Source: JAFGPF01 sp964500415 | Lineage (GTDB): Bacteria; Chloroflexota; Dehalococcoidia; Dehalococcoidales; RBG-16-60-22 | Direction: 5' to 3' | Assembly (NCBI GenBank): GCA_964500415.1 | Contig: CAZCOB010000032.1 | Span: 1-22,488 of the forward strand | DNA length: 22,488 nt | Position numbers and translations under genes: made by a program | Notes under the pieces: generated by a model | What the model was told of the DNA's origin: nothing | The model's input: the letters and a program-made list of their open reading frames with translations, nothing else | Database searches by the model: none | Part shown: piece after piece, positions 8,501 through 15,200 of the stretch | How positions within the stretch are numbered: the first letter of the stretch is position 1 | How the letters are laid out: each line of letters opens with the position of its first letter

Positions 8501-11040
8501 TTGTAGACCCTGCCCTGTTCTTTTAAAATCTGCAACATACGGATACGGTCTTCTGCCTTTGCCCAGAAGTTGAGTTCGGTTGACGTGTGCCCGATTATCT
8601 CTTCCAGAGTGTAGCCGGTGATAAGAGTGTGACTGTTATTAACTTCAATGAATTTTCCATCGTTGACCGTAGTGATTGCCATGGTGTTAGGGCTGGAGCG
8701 GAAGGCTATAGAAAACTTTTCCTCTGATTCCCTCAAGGCCTCCTCAGCTCTCTTACGCTCGGTGATGTCGGTATCCACGCCTCTATATCCCAGGAGGTTA
8801 CCCTCCTCGTCGATTACGGGGACTCCGCTTGTCAGGAGTTCTACCGTTTTGCCGTCTCTGCACCTGTTCCTGTTTATGAACTCCTTAATCGGTTGTTTTT
8901 GGGCAAATGCTTCAAATACTGCTTTTTTCAATTCCTTCCTCTCCTCGGAAAGGAAGAAATCATAAAAGTGCTTTTCAAGTATTTCCTCGGACTTGTACCC
9001 CAGTATCTTCTCTACAACAGGATTAGAGTAAATGTACTTCCCTTTGGTGTCGACCTCCCAGATCCACTCCAGGGTATTCTCCACGATATCGCTGAACCTT
9101 TTCTCCCTCTCTTTGAGCGCCTCCTCGGCCTGCCTGCGTTCGGTAATATCACGGACAAATACACACAATTGTCCTTCATCTATATTCAGATAATTTACGC
9201 TAATTTCAATATCAATTATCTTACCGTCTTTTCGTTTGTGCTGCGTCTCGAAACGGTCCGAGCCGTTCTCCACTATTTTTTTGATATGTTGCCCGGTTTC
9301 TCCGGGCTTTTCTACGGCTTCAATGTCCTGAATAGACATTTCAAGCAGCTCTTCACGTGTATAACCCGTTATCTTACAATAAGATTCGTTGACTTCGAGT
9401 ATTTTCCCCTCCAAATTGCACATCCAGAAACCATCAAGGGCTGTTTCTAAAATTGCCTGCTGTTTTTCTTCCGACTTCTTACGCTCGGTTATATCGGTGC
9501 TCACGGCGAGCGTACACGGTTCGCCGCCAATCTGGACGTATTCGCATGAAAATAGCATGGTGCGGATTTCGCCCGACTTCGAGCGGAATTCAAATTCTTC
9601 ATTATGCATTTTAATGCGTTTACTCATTTTCTGGAGCATCATGTCCCGTTGTTCCGAATTTGCCCATATGTTAAGGTTATTGGCATTATTGCCAATTAAC
9701 TCTTCCCGTGTATAACCCAGAATACGGGTATAGCTTTCATTCACTTCGAGGAATGTGCCGTCTGAGAGTGTGGAAATAGAGATGGCATCCGGGCTGGCAT
9801 GAAAAGCTTTGGAGAATTTCTCCTCTGACTCTTTCAGTGCCTCCTCTGTCTTCTTACGCTCGGTGATGTCGGTCGTCACGGCAAGGATACACGCTTCACC
9901 GGCAATGTTGATTGGCTCGGCGGAGAACAGCATTGTATGTATCTCGCCTGATTTTAAGCGGGAGCTATATTCTTGATTTACAACCCGGCCTTTGTCCCTC
10001 AGTATCTTTGTTATTCTCTCCCGCTCCTTGGGATTTACCCAGAGATTGAGTTCCTCCGAACTCCGGCCAATCACTTCCTCGCGGGTATAACCGTTATCGC
10101 GTGTGAAGCTGTCGTTGATTTCAAGGAATATGCCATCCTTAATCGTGGTAATAGCGATTGAATTGGGGCTGGAGCGGAAGGCCACGGAGAACTTCTCCTC
10201 CGATTCTCTTAATGCCTCCTCCGCCCGCTTGCGTTCGGCGATTTCCTGGTTGAGGTTATCTATCGAGGTCATGCTGGTGCTGAGACTCTGTGTCATCTTG
10301 TCGAAGGCTCTTGAAAGCTCTCCTATCTCGTCACCGGCCTCGGTGCCGACTTTATAGTCCAGGTTTCCCTGTGCAATTACCTCGGTGCCTTTGCGGAGGG
10401 CAAGCAGCGGCTCTACTATTGACCTTGTCGTAAGAATGGCAGCTGCAATGGCAAGGAGTGTTAAGAAGCCGGCAGCGGAAAAAAGAGAGTGTAGACCGCT
10501 GGTGTAGGCTCTATCATATTCTGTTTTTACCCTTGTCAACTCGGCGATACTGGCGGCTTTTACCTCGCCGGCCTGTTCTTGCATGGCGAGCAGCGCCGGC
10601 AGGTCCATGCTGCGGTCACGCTCCACCAATCTGGCGTAATCGGCGCCGCGCTCTTTCACGTCGATTGTCCACATGGTGGAAAAATAGTAATCGAAAATTT
10701 TACCTGCCAGTATGCAGTCTTTTCCGTGTTCTATCATTCCGGGCATTGCTGCCGTCGGCAGATAAGTCAGTCCGATTTCTTCAAGACGTCTCAGCTTAAG
10801 CAGGGCGGTACGCTTTGCCTCTTCTATGTCAAGAAAAAGGTAGTCCGAGACCTCGCGGTATATCTCATGGGATAAGGTTTCCACCTCGGTCATCGCGATA
10901 GTGTCCGGGATAATATCCTCTTCCACCGTGCTGAATTGTTTACGGGAATTCCCGAAACTATCCACCGCAAAAATGGCAATCAGCCACAGGAGGACCACGA
11001 TCGCCGTAAAGCTGATAACTAACTTTATTCTTACTTTCAT
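5521..11040 (-). CDS. Membrane sensor histidine kinase, HAMP-PAS(x8)-GAF(x2)
   Basis: An 1839-aa inner-membrane kinase. Seen: TM1 at about 6-26 after a basic N terminus, a mostly helical, charged extracytoplasmic segment at about 27-185, TM2 at about 187-207, and HAMP at about 208-262. Then PAS at about 280-400, 403-522, 526-640, 645-768 and 770-890, GAF at about 897-1055, a second near-identical PAS-GAF pair at about 1064-1348, and two more PAS at about 1356-1475 and 1480-1600. HisKA has H1631 in SVSHDLRSPLRSIDGF; HATPase_c has ENLLSNAWKF (1740-1749), DNGAGFD and GTGIGL. This HisKA subtype is the phytochrome-like class paired with Rcp1-type receivers, and such a receiver follows after 12 nt. 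No chromophore-binding Cys/His motif was recognised in the GAF domains, so light sensing is not claimed. The start has AGG 6 nt upstream (AGGTAGAG). The ligand cannot be told from sequence. Confidence 0.95.
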   Translation of the reverse strand: MKVRIKLVISFTAIVVLLWLIAIFAVDSFGNSRKQFSTVEEDIIPDTIAMTEVETLSHEIYREVSDYLFLDIEEAKRTALLKLRRLEEIGLTYLPTAAMPGMIEHGKDCILAGKIFDYYFSTMWTIDVKERGADYARLVERDRSMDLPALLAMQEQAGEVKAASIAELTRVKTEYDRAYTSGLHSLFSAAGFLTLLAIAAAILTTRSIVEPLLALRKGTEVIAQGNLDYKVGTEAGDEIGELSRAFDKMTQSLSTSMTSIDNLNQEIAERKRAEEALRESEEKFSVAFRSSPNSIAITTIKDGIFLEINDSFTRDNGYTREEVIGRSSEELNLWVNPKERERITKILRDKGRVVNQEYSSRLKSGEIHTMLFSAEPINIAGEACILAVTTDITERKKTEEALKESEEKFSKAFHASPDAISISTLSDGTFLEVNESYTRILGYTREELIGNNANNLNIWANSEQRDMMLQKMSKRIKMHNEEFEFRSKSGEIRTMLFSCEYVQIGGEPCTLAVSTDITERKKSEEKQQAILETALDGFWMCNLEGKILEVNESYCKITGYTREELLEMSIQDIEAVEKPGETGQHIKKIVENGSDRFETQHKRKDGKIIDIEISVNYLNIDEGQLCVFVRDITERRQAEEALKEREKRFSDIVENTLEWIWEVDTKGKYIYSNPVVEKILGYKSEEILEKHFYDFFLSEERKELKKAVFEAFAQKQPIKEFINRNRCRDGKTVELLTSGVPVIDEEGNLLGYRGVDTDITERKRAEEALRESEEKFSIAFRSSPNTMAITTVNDGKFIEVNNSHTLITGYTLEEIIGHTSTELNFWAKAEDRIRMLQILKEQGRVYNEEFEFRIKSGEIRNWLFSAEKLTIRDAPCIISITVDITERKRAEKLQQDENYVLTLMGQGAQLSEVLEAIVRLGESYNPAIKGSVLLYDSSKELLLPAAAPNLPAGYNKLMENGIPIGPNLGTCGTAAYSKERVIAPDIENSTLFPKEVAEQAIAYGLFACWSQPILSSTGELLGTIANYSEKTGEPEVKDLRILEWSAHIAAIAIERKRAEEALRESEEKFSIAFRSSPNTMAITTVNDGKFIEVNNSHTLITGYTLEEIIGHTSTELNFWAKAEDRIRMLQILKEQGRVYNEEFEFRIKSGEIRNWLFSAEKLTIRGEPCIISITVDITERKRAEKWQLDENHVLTLMGQGAQLSEVLDAIVRLGESHDPSIKGSMLLYDSSKELLLPAAAPNLPTGYNKLMENGIPIGPNLGTCGTAAYSKERVIAPDIENSTLFPKEVAEQAIAYGLFACWSQPILSSTGELLGTIANYSEKTGEPEVKDLRVLEWSAHIAAIAIERKRAEEALKESEEFSTSLLENAPNPIEVINPDTLIKYVNPAFEKLTGFAPDDLTNIKAPYPWWPEESWTQIKARQKETMKSGNSSGEQIFQKKNGERFWVAIDALSVIKEGKLKYLLINWSDITERKRAEEVLRLSDAAFRSIHESVIVTDLDGNITHWNEISEQLFGIKASEAIGKKFLEVIEIVEAYPGETQDRIKNIKKQGHWEDERIYRTRKGDIWVDVRLQDIVDNGVSYGRVMLASDITQRKHAEEKLKQALSDLEHSNVQFAATNKELETFSYSVSHDLRSPLRSIDGFSQALMEDYHDKLDETGHDYLERLRNASQKMGELIDGLLRLSRLTRSEMHKERVDLSTLGEEIAARLQETRPGRRAKFIIDKGLNANGDPQLLRVLVENLLSNAWKFTRKKQQAKIEFGTCRNNGKQTFFVKDNGAGFDMSYTDKLFGAFQRLHDSTEFPGTGIGLATVQRIINRHGGTIRAEGAVGKGATFYFTLD
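6973..7851 (-). repeat. PAS-GAF tandem duplication, copy 2 (protein order)
   Basis: Second copy of the 879-bp repeat, directly abutting the first, encoding residues about 1064-1356. The GAF part is almost identical to copy 1 over its core (for example GPNLGTCGTAAYSKERVIAP and FACWSQPILSSTGELLG). The match breaks down downstream where the next PAS begins (KESEEFSTSLLENAPN). Confidence 0.9.
7852..8730 (-). repeat. PAS-GAF tandem duplication, copy 1 (protein order)
   Basis: First copy of an 879-bp in-frame direct repeat inside the large membrane kinase, encoding residues about 771-1063 (one PAS plus one GAF). Matching positions in the two copies are consistently 879 bp (293 codons) apart. By eye only about 12 of 293 residues differ, among them D/G, A/E, L/W and Q/L just after the PAS core. 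Boundaries are approximate because the repeat ends lie in the recurrent linker RKRAEEALRESEEKFS, which occurs several times in the gene and could have been the recombination point. Confidence 0.9.
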
Positions 11041-11113
11041 TCTCTACCTGCTCATGGCCGGAGACGATAATTTCCAATTACCAGCCGGCGTTAATATCCA
11101 TTGCTGATGACCC

Positions 11114-11128
11114 TGCAATACGATTGCA
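11114..11128. other. Small perfect hairpin between pilin and kinase genes
   Basis: TGCAAT and ATTGCA form a 6-bp perfect inverted repeat around a 3-nt loop in the 167-nt stretch between the pilin stop and the kinase start. There is no T run after it on the minus strand, so it is not an intrinsic terminator. Read-through from the pilin into the kinase operon therefore remains possible. Confidence 0.4.
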
Positions 11129-11149
11129 CCCCCGAGGGCAGCAGAGTAG

Positions 11150-11229
11150 CCAGGTAACCATGACTTCTCAAGCTGTCCGTAAATCATTGTGTTGGCAGAT
11201 TAAGCGGCTAATACCCGGTGGTTACCTGG
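11150..11229 (-). promoter_or_regulatory. 11-bp inverted repeat spanning the pilin stop codon
   Basis: CCAGGTAACCA at 11150-11160 is the exact reverse complement of TGGTTACCTGG at 11219-11229. In the minus-strand transcript the left arm lies in the last pilin codons and the right arm in the 3' untranslated region, enclosing 58 nt that contain the stop codon. It could fold as a 3' stem that stabilises the abundant pilin message relative to the downstream kinase message. That role is inference; only the repeat is seen. Confidence 0.5.
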
Positions 11230-11612
11230 GTGACCAGCCCGGTCGTATCGCAGGAATAGGTGCCTTTGGTTGTCGCCGTCCTCAGGTAGGTGGAATACAG
11301 CCCGTGCCCGGTAGGGAAAGACGACATATTGGCGGTCGCTCCCGTGGACGTAACCGATGTCATGGCGCTTTTCGCCATCATCGTATCCATAGCCGTTTGC
11401 ACGGTAACCAGCTCGGCCTTGGCCGCTTCTGTCTGGCCTTCGCCGGCAAGCCCGGTAACATTGGGCAGGACGACTGCCGCCAGGACTCCCAGGATAGCCA
11501 CGACAATAAGCAGTTCCACCAGGGTAAAACCTTTACTGTCATGTTTGATTCTCTTTAAAAACCTGCGCATGATCATACCCCCTGAATTGATTTTTCGTCT
11601 GATTATTTCCAT
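11208..11612 (-). CDS. Type IV prepilin (major pilin-like)
   Basis: Pilus subunit precursor, processed by a prepilin peptidase. Seen: class III signal peptide cleavage site SKG/FTLVELLIVVAILG with Phe+1 and the conserved Glu+5, followed by the hydrophobic assembly helix ending near VVLPNVTGL and a short Gly/Thr/Ser-rich globular domain. Only one Cys is present, so the usual C-terminal disulphide loop is absent. The ATG at 11612 gives 134 aa with a 28-residue leader and has AGGAGG (11620-11625) 7 nt upstream; an internal ATG at 11570 (120 aa, 14-residue leader, closer to the usual pilin leader length) is preceded by a weaker AGGGGG. The ribosome site favours 11612. The mature protein of about 106 aa is short, as in Chloroflexota pilins. 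The gene lies 167 nt before the kinase operon that ends in the pilus ATPase. Confidence 0.92.
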   Translation of the reverse strand: MEIIRRKINSGGMIMRRFLKRIKHDSKGFTLVELLIVVAILGVLAAVVLPNVTGLAGEGQTEAAKAELVTVQTAMDTMMAKSAMTSVTSTGATANMSSFPTGHGLYSTYLRTATTKGTYSCDTTGLVTQVTTGY

Positions 11613-11631
11613 TACTGACCCTCCTGATAAT

Positions 11632-11667
11632 TCAGTATCTCTGCATTACTTTTTTTAATTGCTCCAT
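11632..11667 (-). CDS. Possible 11-aa leader ORF upstream of the pilin
   Basis: A short frame MEQLKKVMQRY beginning at ATG 11667 and ending in TGA 19 nt before the pilin start. It is preceded at 6 nt by GAGGTGA (11674-11680), a 7-base match to the anti-Shine-Dalgarno, so initiation here is well supported by sequence even though the product is tiny. It has no recognisable domain. It may be a leader peptide that couples or tunes pilin translation, or simply the remnant of a gene. No slippage route joins it to the pilin: the alternative frame after the A7 run hits TAA at once. Confidence 0.4.
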   Translation of the reverse strand: MEQLKKVMQRY

Positions 11668-11726
11668 AGACAGTCACCTCACTTTTATCCGCTTTTAAAT
11701 GTAAAGTGAATATCTTGCCACGGTCT
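11668..11726 (-). promoter_or_regulatory. AT-rich stretch, weak promoter candidate for the pilin unit
   Basis: On the minus strand this gap between the HTH gene and the leader ORF holds TTCACT, 17 nt, then TAAAAG. Each element matches four of six bases of the sigma-70 consensus. No terminator with a T run follows the HTH gene, so the pilin may also be read from the HTH promoter. Weak evidence. Confidence 0.25.
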
Positions 11727-11954
11727 TTATCGCTGGCTTTTCTGGTAAGAGTCCCTTACCGGTATGCTGAACTTTGCCAGGAATTCAGAGAAGTTATTTC
11801 TCTCTATCCGGTAGTGTCCGCCGGGCAGCCGAAAAGCCATCAATTGGCCGGTATTTATCCAGCGCAATACCGTGGTATTGCTGACTCCGCAACGCTTGGC
11901 AATAAAACCGACAGGTATAAATTCCGGTTCCCACTGCTCGGGTGTATTCTGCAA
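11727..11954 (-). CDS. Small excisionase/MerR-type helix-turn-helix DNA-binding protein
   Basis: A 75-aa protein made almost entirely of one winged-helix DNA-binding domain of the excisionase/BldC type. Seen: FIPVGFIAKRCGVSNTTVL forms the helix-turn-helix, RWINTGQLMAFRLPGGHYRI the wing, then a closing helix (ERNNFSEFLAKF). The TTG at 11954 is chosen because AAAGGAGGT (11959-11967) is a near-perfect ribosome site ending 4 nt upstream. The frame is open further, to GTG/ATG codons at 12071/12068, but these have no ribosome site and would lie upstream of the apparent -10 box. The protein sits directly upstream of the pilin, suggesting a local regulator of the pilus cluster; that link is inference. 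An xis-like recombination role is less likely because no integrase is visible. Confidence 0.8.
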   Translation of the reverse strand: MQNTPEQWEPEFIPVGFIAKRCGVSNTTVLRWINTGQLMAFRLPGGHYRIERNNFSEFLAKFSIPVRDSYQKSQR

Positions 11955-11958
11955 GCTA

Positions 11959-11967
11959 ACCTCCTTT
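11959..11967 (-). promoter_or_regulatory. Ribosome binding site that decides the TTG start of the HTH gene
   Basis: AAAGGAGGT on the minus strand, 4 nt before TTG 11954. It is the best Shine-Dalgarno match seen in the window and the main reason for calling a rare TTG start rather than the longer open frame. Confidence 0.75.
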
Positions 11968-12050
11968 ATACGCTGTGAAAGTACCCGCTGCCTGACTGAA
12001 AAATCGGCTCTGTTATCATATTCGGTGCTAGCAGTGTTTGATACGTTTGG

Positions 12051-12116
12051 AGTATATGAAAATAGCATCACAGCAGCGTCACAGAGCTACAAAGAAAGTT
12101 TACAGAAATATCACAA
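12051..12116 (-). promoter_or_regulatory. Promoter with four phased 11-bp TGTRA direct repeats
   Basis: Minus strand: TTGTGATATTT (12116-12106), CTGTAAACTTT (12105-12095), a 10-nt spacer, CTGTGACGCTG (12084-12074), CTGTGATGCTA (12073-12063), six bases, then TATACT (12056-12051), a five-of-six match to the -10 consensus. There is no good -35 hexamer; the repeats occupy that position. The layout of 11-bp direct repeats replacing the -35 is the one used by OmpR/PhoB-family activators, whose box is also a CTGT-type repeat. Which protein binds is unknown: no receiver in the window carries a DNA-binding domain, and the adjacent HTH protein is an alternative. Confidence 0.45.
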
Positions 12117-12215
12117 GGGGCGGCTTTATCTTCGTATTTAACTGGCGGCGGAGGAGGCAAACAGCGGTAATTTGTGAGTATTCGTAGAAATTACAGCAGT
12201 TCATTTACCCCTTAT

Positions 12216-12262
12216 AAAAAACCGGCTTCCCCTTTCCCCGAAGAGGGGGGAGGGGAAGCCGG
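12216..12262 (-). terminator. Intrinsic terminator of the giant surface-protein gene
   Basis: On the minus strand, CCGGCTTCCCC (12262-12252) pairs perfectly with GGGGAAGCCGG (12232-12222), and the CCCC/GGGG-rich inner arms can extend the stem. Six T residues (12221-12216) follow at once. It starts 20 nt after the stop codon of the surface-protein gene and separates that gene from the HTH/pilin cluster. Confidence 0.93.
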
Positions 12263-12282
12263 GTAAGGAAAGGGAGGTGGTT

Positions 12283-15200
12283 TTAGGAGGCTTTTTTACC
12301 GGCGCGGGTTCGCCAGTAGACCAGTCCGATAATGACAGCACCCGCAGCTACGACATAAAGGAAGATTAACCAATCCCTAAACCTTTCTGGTGCTGCCTCA
12401 GCTTCCGGTGACGATACCTCGGGCACAACCGGTGCTATCTCGACGGGTGTTTCCGGTTCCTCCGGAGGCAGCGATTCAATTTCGACAGGCTTCGGTGCGG
12501 CCTCTGTCCCTGCGGGTAATGACGGGCTCTCGGGGGCTACCGTTTCCTCTTCCATTTCGGCGGGTGCTTCGGTGACAATGAGTGTGGCGGTCATACCACC
12601 GATATCAATTGTGTAGGTGCCGGCTTTATCGATTTTCAGCGTGAAGCTGACCTCCTGGCTGGTATGTCCTGCCAGTTGAATCTCCTCGGTTGCAGCCACG
12701 CTATCGTTTATCGTGAGTGTCGCCTCATAGCTGCCGGCTAGGTCGCCGGTATTGGCAATAATGGCGCTGACGGTAGCACTCTCATCGGTGTTGATTTGTG
12801 CCGGTGCCAGCGATAGTTCGGTCGCTTTAAAGCTGGTAGCAGCCGTGTGCGCCATGATGGTGTAGGTGCTGAAGTGGCTTACCGGAACGGTAATAGTATT
12901 GTTAATCGGGTCGACGGTACTGCCCTCGAGCTCAACCCATTTTGTATCCTGCCATGTCGCGATAACCAGTTTCTCCTCGGCAACTCCATCCGGCACCAGT
13001 GAATCGTAGTACTCAAAGGTTAGATTTATCGGCGGGTCAAATGTGGCGCCGCTGGGACCGATTTCGTAAGCCATGCCGATAATCCTGGTATCAGCGGGTG
13101 GCGCTATTGATGCCGTGCTCTCTTTGATGGATATGGAGTACAGCCGCTGACCGTTCTTGTTCAGACCGATAGTGCCCTGGTCTATACTGATCTTCACTTT
13201 GCCGTCCACGGATTCCGCTAAGGCATCGGCGATGAATTCGCCGCTGCCGATGGTGTATTCGGCTAAACTCGTAACGCCGGATGCACCGCCGCCGCCCCCG
13301 CCCCCGCCGCTGGTCACCGGGTATTCGGTTACTATTTCGGAAGGCGGTGGTTCCGGTGTGGCAATCAGCGTCCACGAGCTGAAGTGGTCAGGCGAGGCGT
13401 AGGCGATATTATTAGCAGTGTCTACGGTCGTGGTCATTTCAGTCCAGGTGCCGGTATCGGGGTTGAGGTAAGCTACCTTCAGGTTTTCTTCATCGAGACC
13501 GGCAGTCGTAAGCTCGTCGAGGTCATAGGGGAAGCCGATATACCATTCCGCTCCATCCACGGGGGAACTCGACTCGACATTGGTGACCCTGCCCAGCATG
13601 TCTGTCGCGCCTTCCGGCAGGTCAGCCAGCGTGTCCGGGGCTACATCGACCTTGGCCGGAGTGATGATACTGGCCTCGGCGCCATCATTGATGATGCCGC
13701 TGATGGTGATTATATCGCCCCACGGAGGTTCAATGTCCATCGGGGTGCTGGCCGTGATGGTCGTCGGGTCTAAGAGAGGAGAAGCATATTGAGTAATCGT
13801 GGTGCCTGAAGGCGTGCTGATAACCATGACGTCGGTGCTGTGCGACAGGGCGCCGCTTGTACCGGTGATTCTGAATGTCCAGCTACCCGGTTGAGTGTTG
13901 GCGCTTGCCGTAAAGGTTACGGCTTGTTTGCCCAGTCCGGTATTGGTTGAAGGAGTCACGCTGCCGGCGGTGTAGCTGATGCTGGACGGCCAGGTAGCGT
14001 TGGCGCTGGCCATGGCAACGGCCAGGCTCACCGTTCCGGAGAAGCCATTGATTGCGGTTACGGTAACCGTGGTGTTGCTGCTGGAGTTCGGGCAGATGGG
14101 TATCGTGTTCGGGGCCAGGTTGATGGCGAAATCGGAAGTAGTCACCGGCGGCACCACGTTCAACGTTATTGTCCGTGTCTGGGTGATGGCGCCGCTGATA
14201 CCCGTTATGGTCAGCGAGTATTTACCTGCGGTGGCCCCCGCGGGTACGTTAAAGGTCAATGTAGCCGTCGTTGGCGTACCGATACTCGGTGTTATCGTCG
14301 CCGCAGGCAGGATACTGGCCGTAGCCCCGCTGATGGCGCTGAGTCCGGAGACACTGAGGGTAACAGCGGACTGGAAGCTCCCCAGCGGTTCGATCTTGGC
14401 GGTAACGGTGCCGGAGCCGCTTTTAGGAATATTAACCTTCATCGGACTCGTATATAGTACGAAGGTGTTAACCGCCGAAGGTTTCAGGCTGAACGGCCTG
14501 TCTATGCTTATACCGCTGGTGCCTCCGGTAACTTTCACCGGGTAGATACCCGCATTCATCGACGGCGCTGTGATGATGGCGGTGAAGCCGCCGTTCTGCG
14601 CCACGGTGATGGCGCTCGGTACCGTGGTGATGTTGTTCCCGCCGAATCGTACCGTTACGGTCTCGCCGGCGGTGAAACCTGTCCCGGAGAGCCTGATATC
14701 GGTGTCAGCCGGGCCGCTCGTCGGTGAGATAACCATGCTGGCTCCGGGTGAGACTACCATGAAGTCCAGCGGAATGGACCGGTAGACCGTACCGGAACCT
14801 GCTTCCAGAGCAACGTCGTACGGGCCGATTGGTGTGTCGGCATCAACGTCCAGGAGTACGGTAACGGTCATATCCTCGCCGGGGATGGGTATCTGTTCTA
14901 TCGGAGCGATTATCTCCCTGATACCTCCCGGAGTCCCCGTAAATTTACTGATAGTAGCCTCGGTAGCATTCTTAAAGGTAGCCGTAACACCGGGTGCCAG
15001 GTGCCCGACGGCGAAGACGACGCGCTCCTGGAAGCCGTTCTTGGAGCTTAGCGTCATGGTGGCGCTGCCACTTTCACCCTGGACAACCTTAAGGAACTGG
15101 GGAGAGACGTTGAGGAAGAAATCGGCATTGGTAGCCGGGACGATGCTGAAAGTATTCTTGGAGGTCATTACCCCATCGGTTGCTCTGATTATATAGGTTC

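Larger units (their letters stand above)
11955..12282. other. Intergenic region between giant surface protein and HTH gene
   Basis: This 328-nt stretch has no convincing gene. From high to low coordinates it holds the intrinsic terminator of the surface-protein gene (12262-12216), an imperfect inverted repeat with arms GTAATTT (12167-12173) and AAATTAC (12188-12194), four phased TGTRA repeats (12116-12063), a -10-like box (12056-12051) and the HTH ribosome site (11967-11959). The untranslated leader of the HTH message would be about 90 nt. Confidence 0.7.

Noticed and set aside
5521..11040. Phytochrome (light-sensing) assignment for the membrane kinase
   Set aside because: The kinase core and partner receiver are phytochrome-like in type, but the GAF domains show no recognised bilin-attachment motif and no PHY domain was seen.
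11041..11207. Cyclic-di-GMP riboswitch or terminator between pilin and kinase
   Set aside because: No GEMM-like core was recognised, and the only small hairpin lacks a T run.
11632..11667. Programmed frameshift at the A7 run joining the leader ORF to the pilin
   Set aside because: In the shifted frame the next codons are AAG TAA, so no fusion protein can result.
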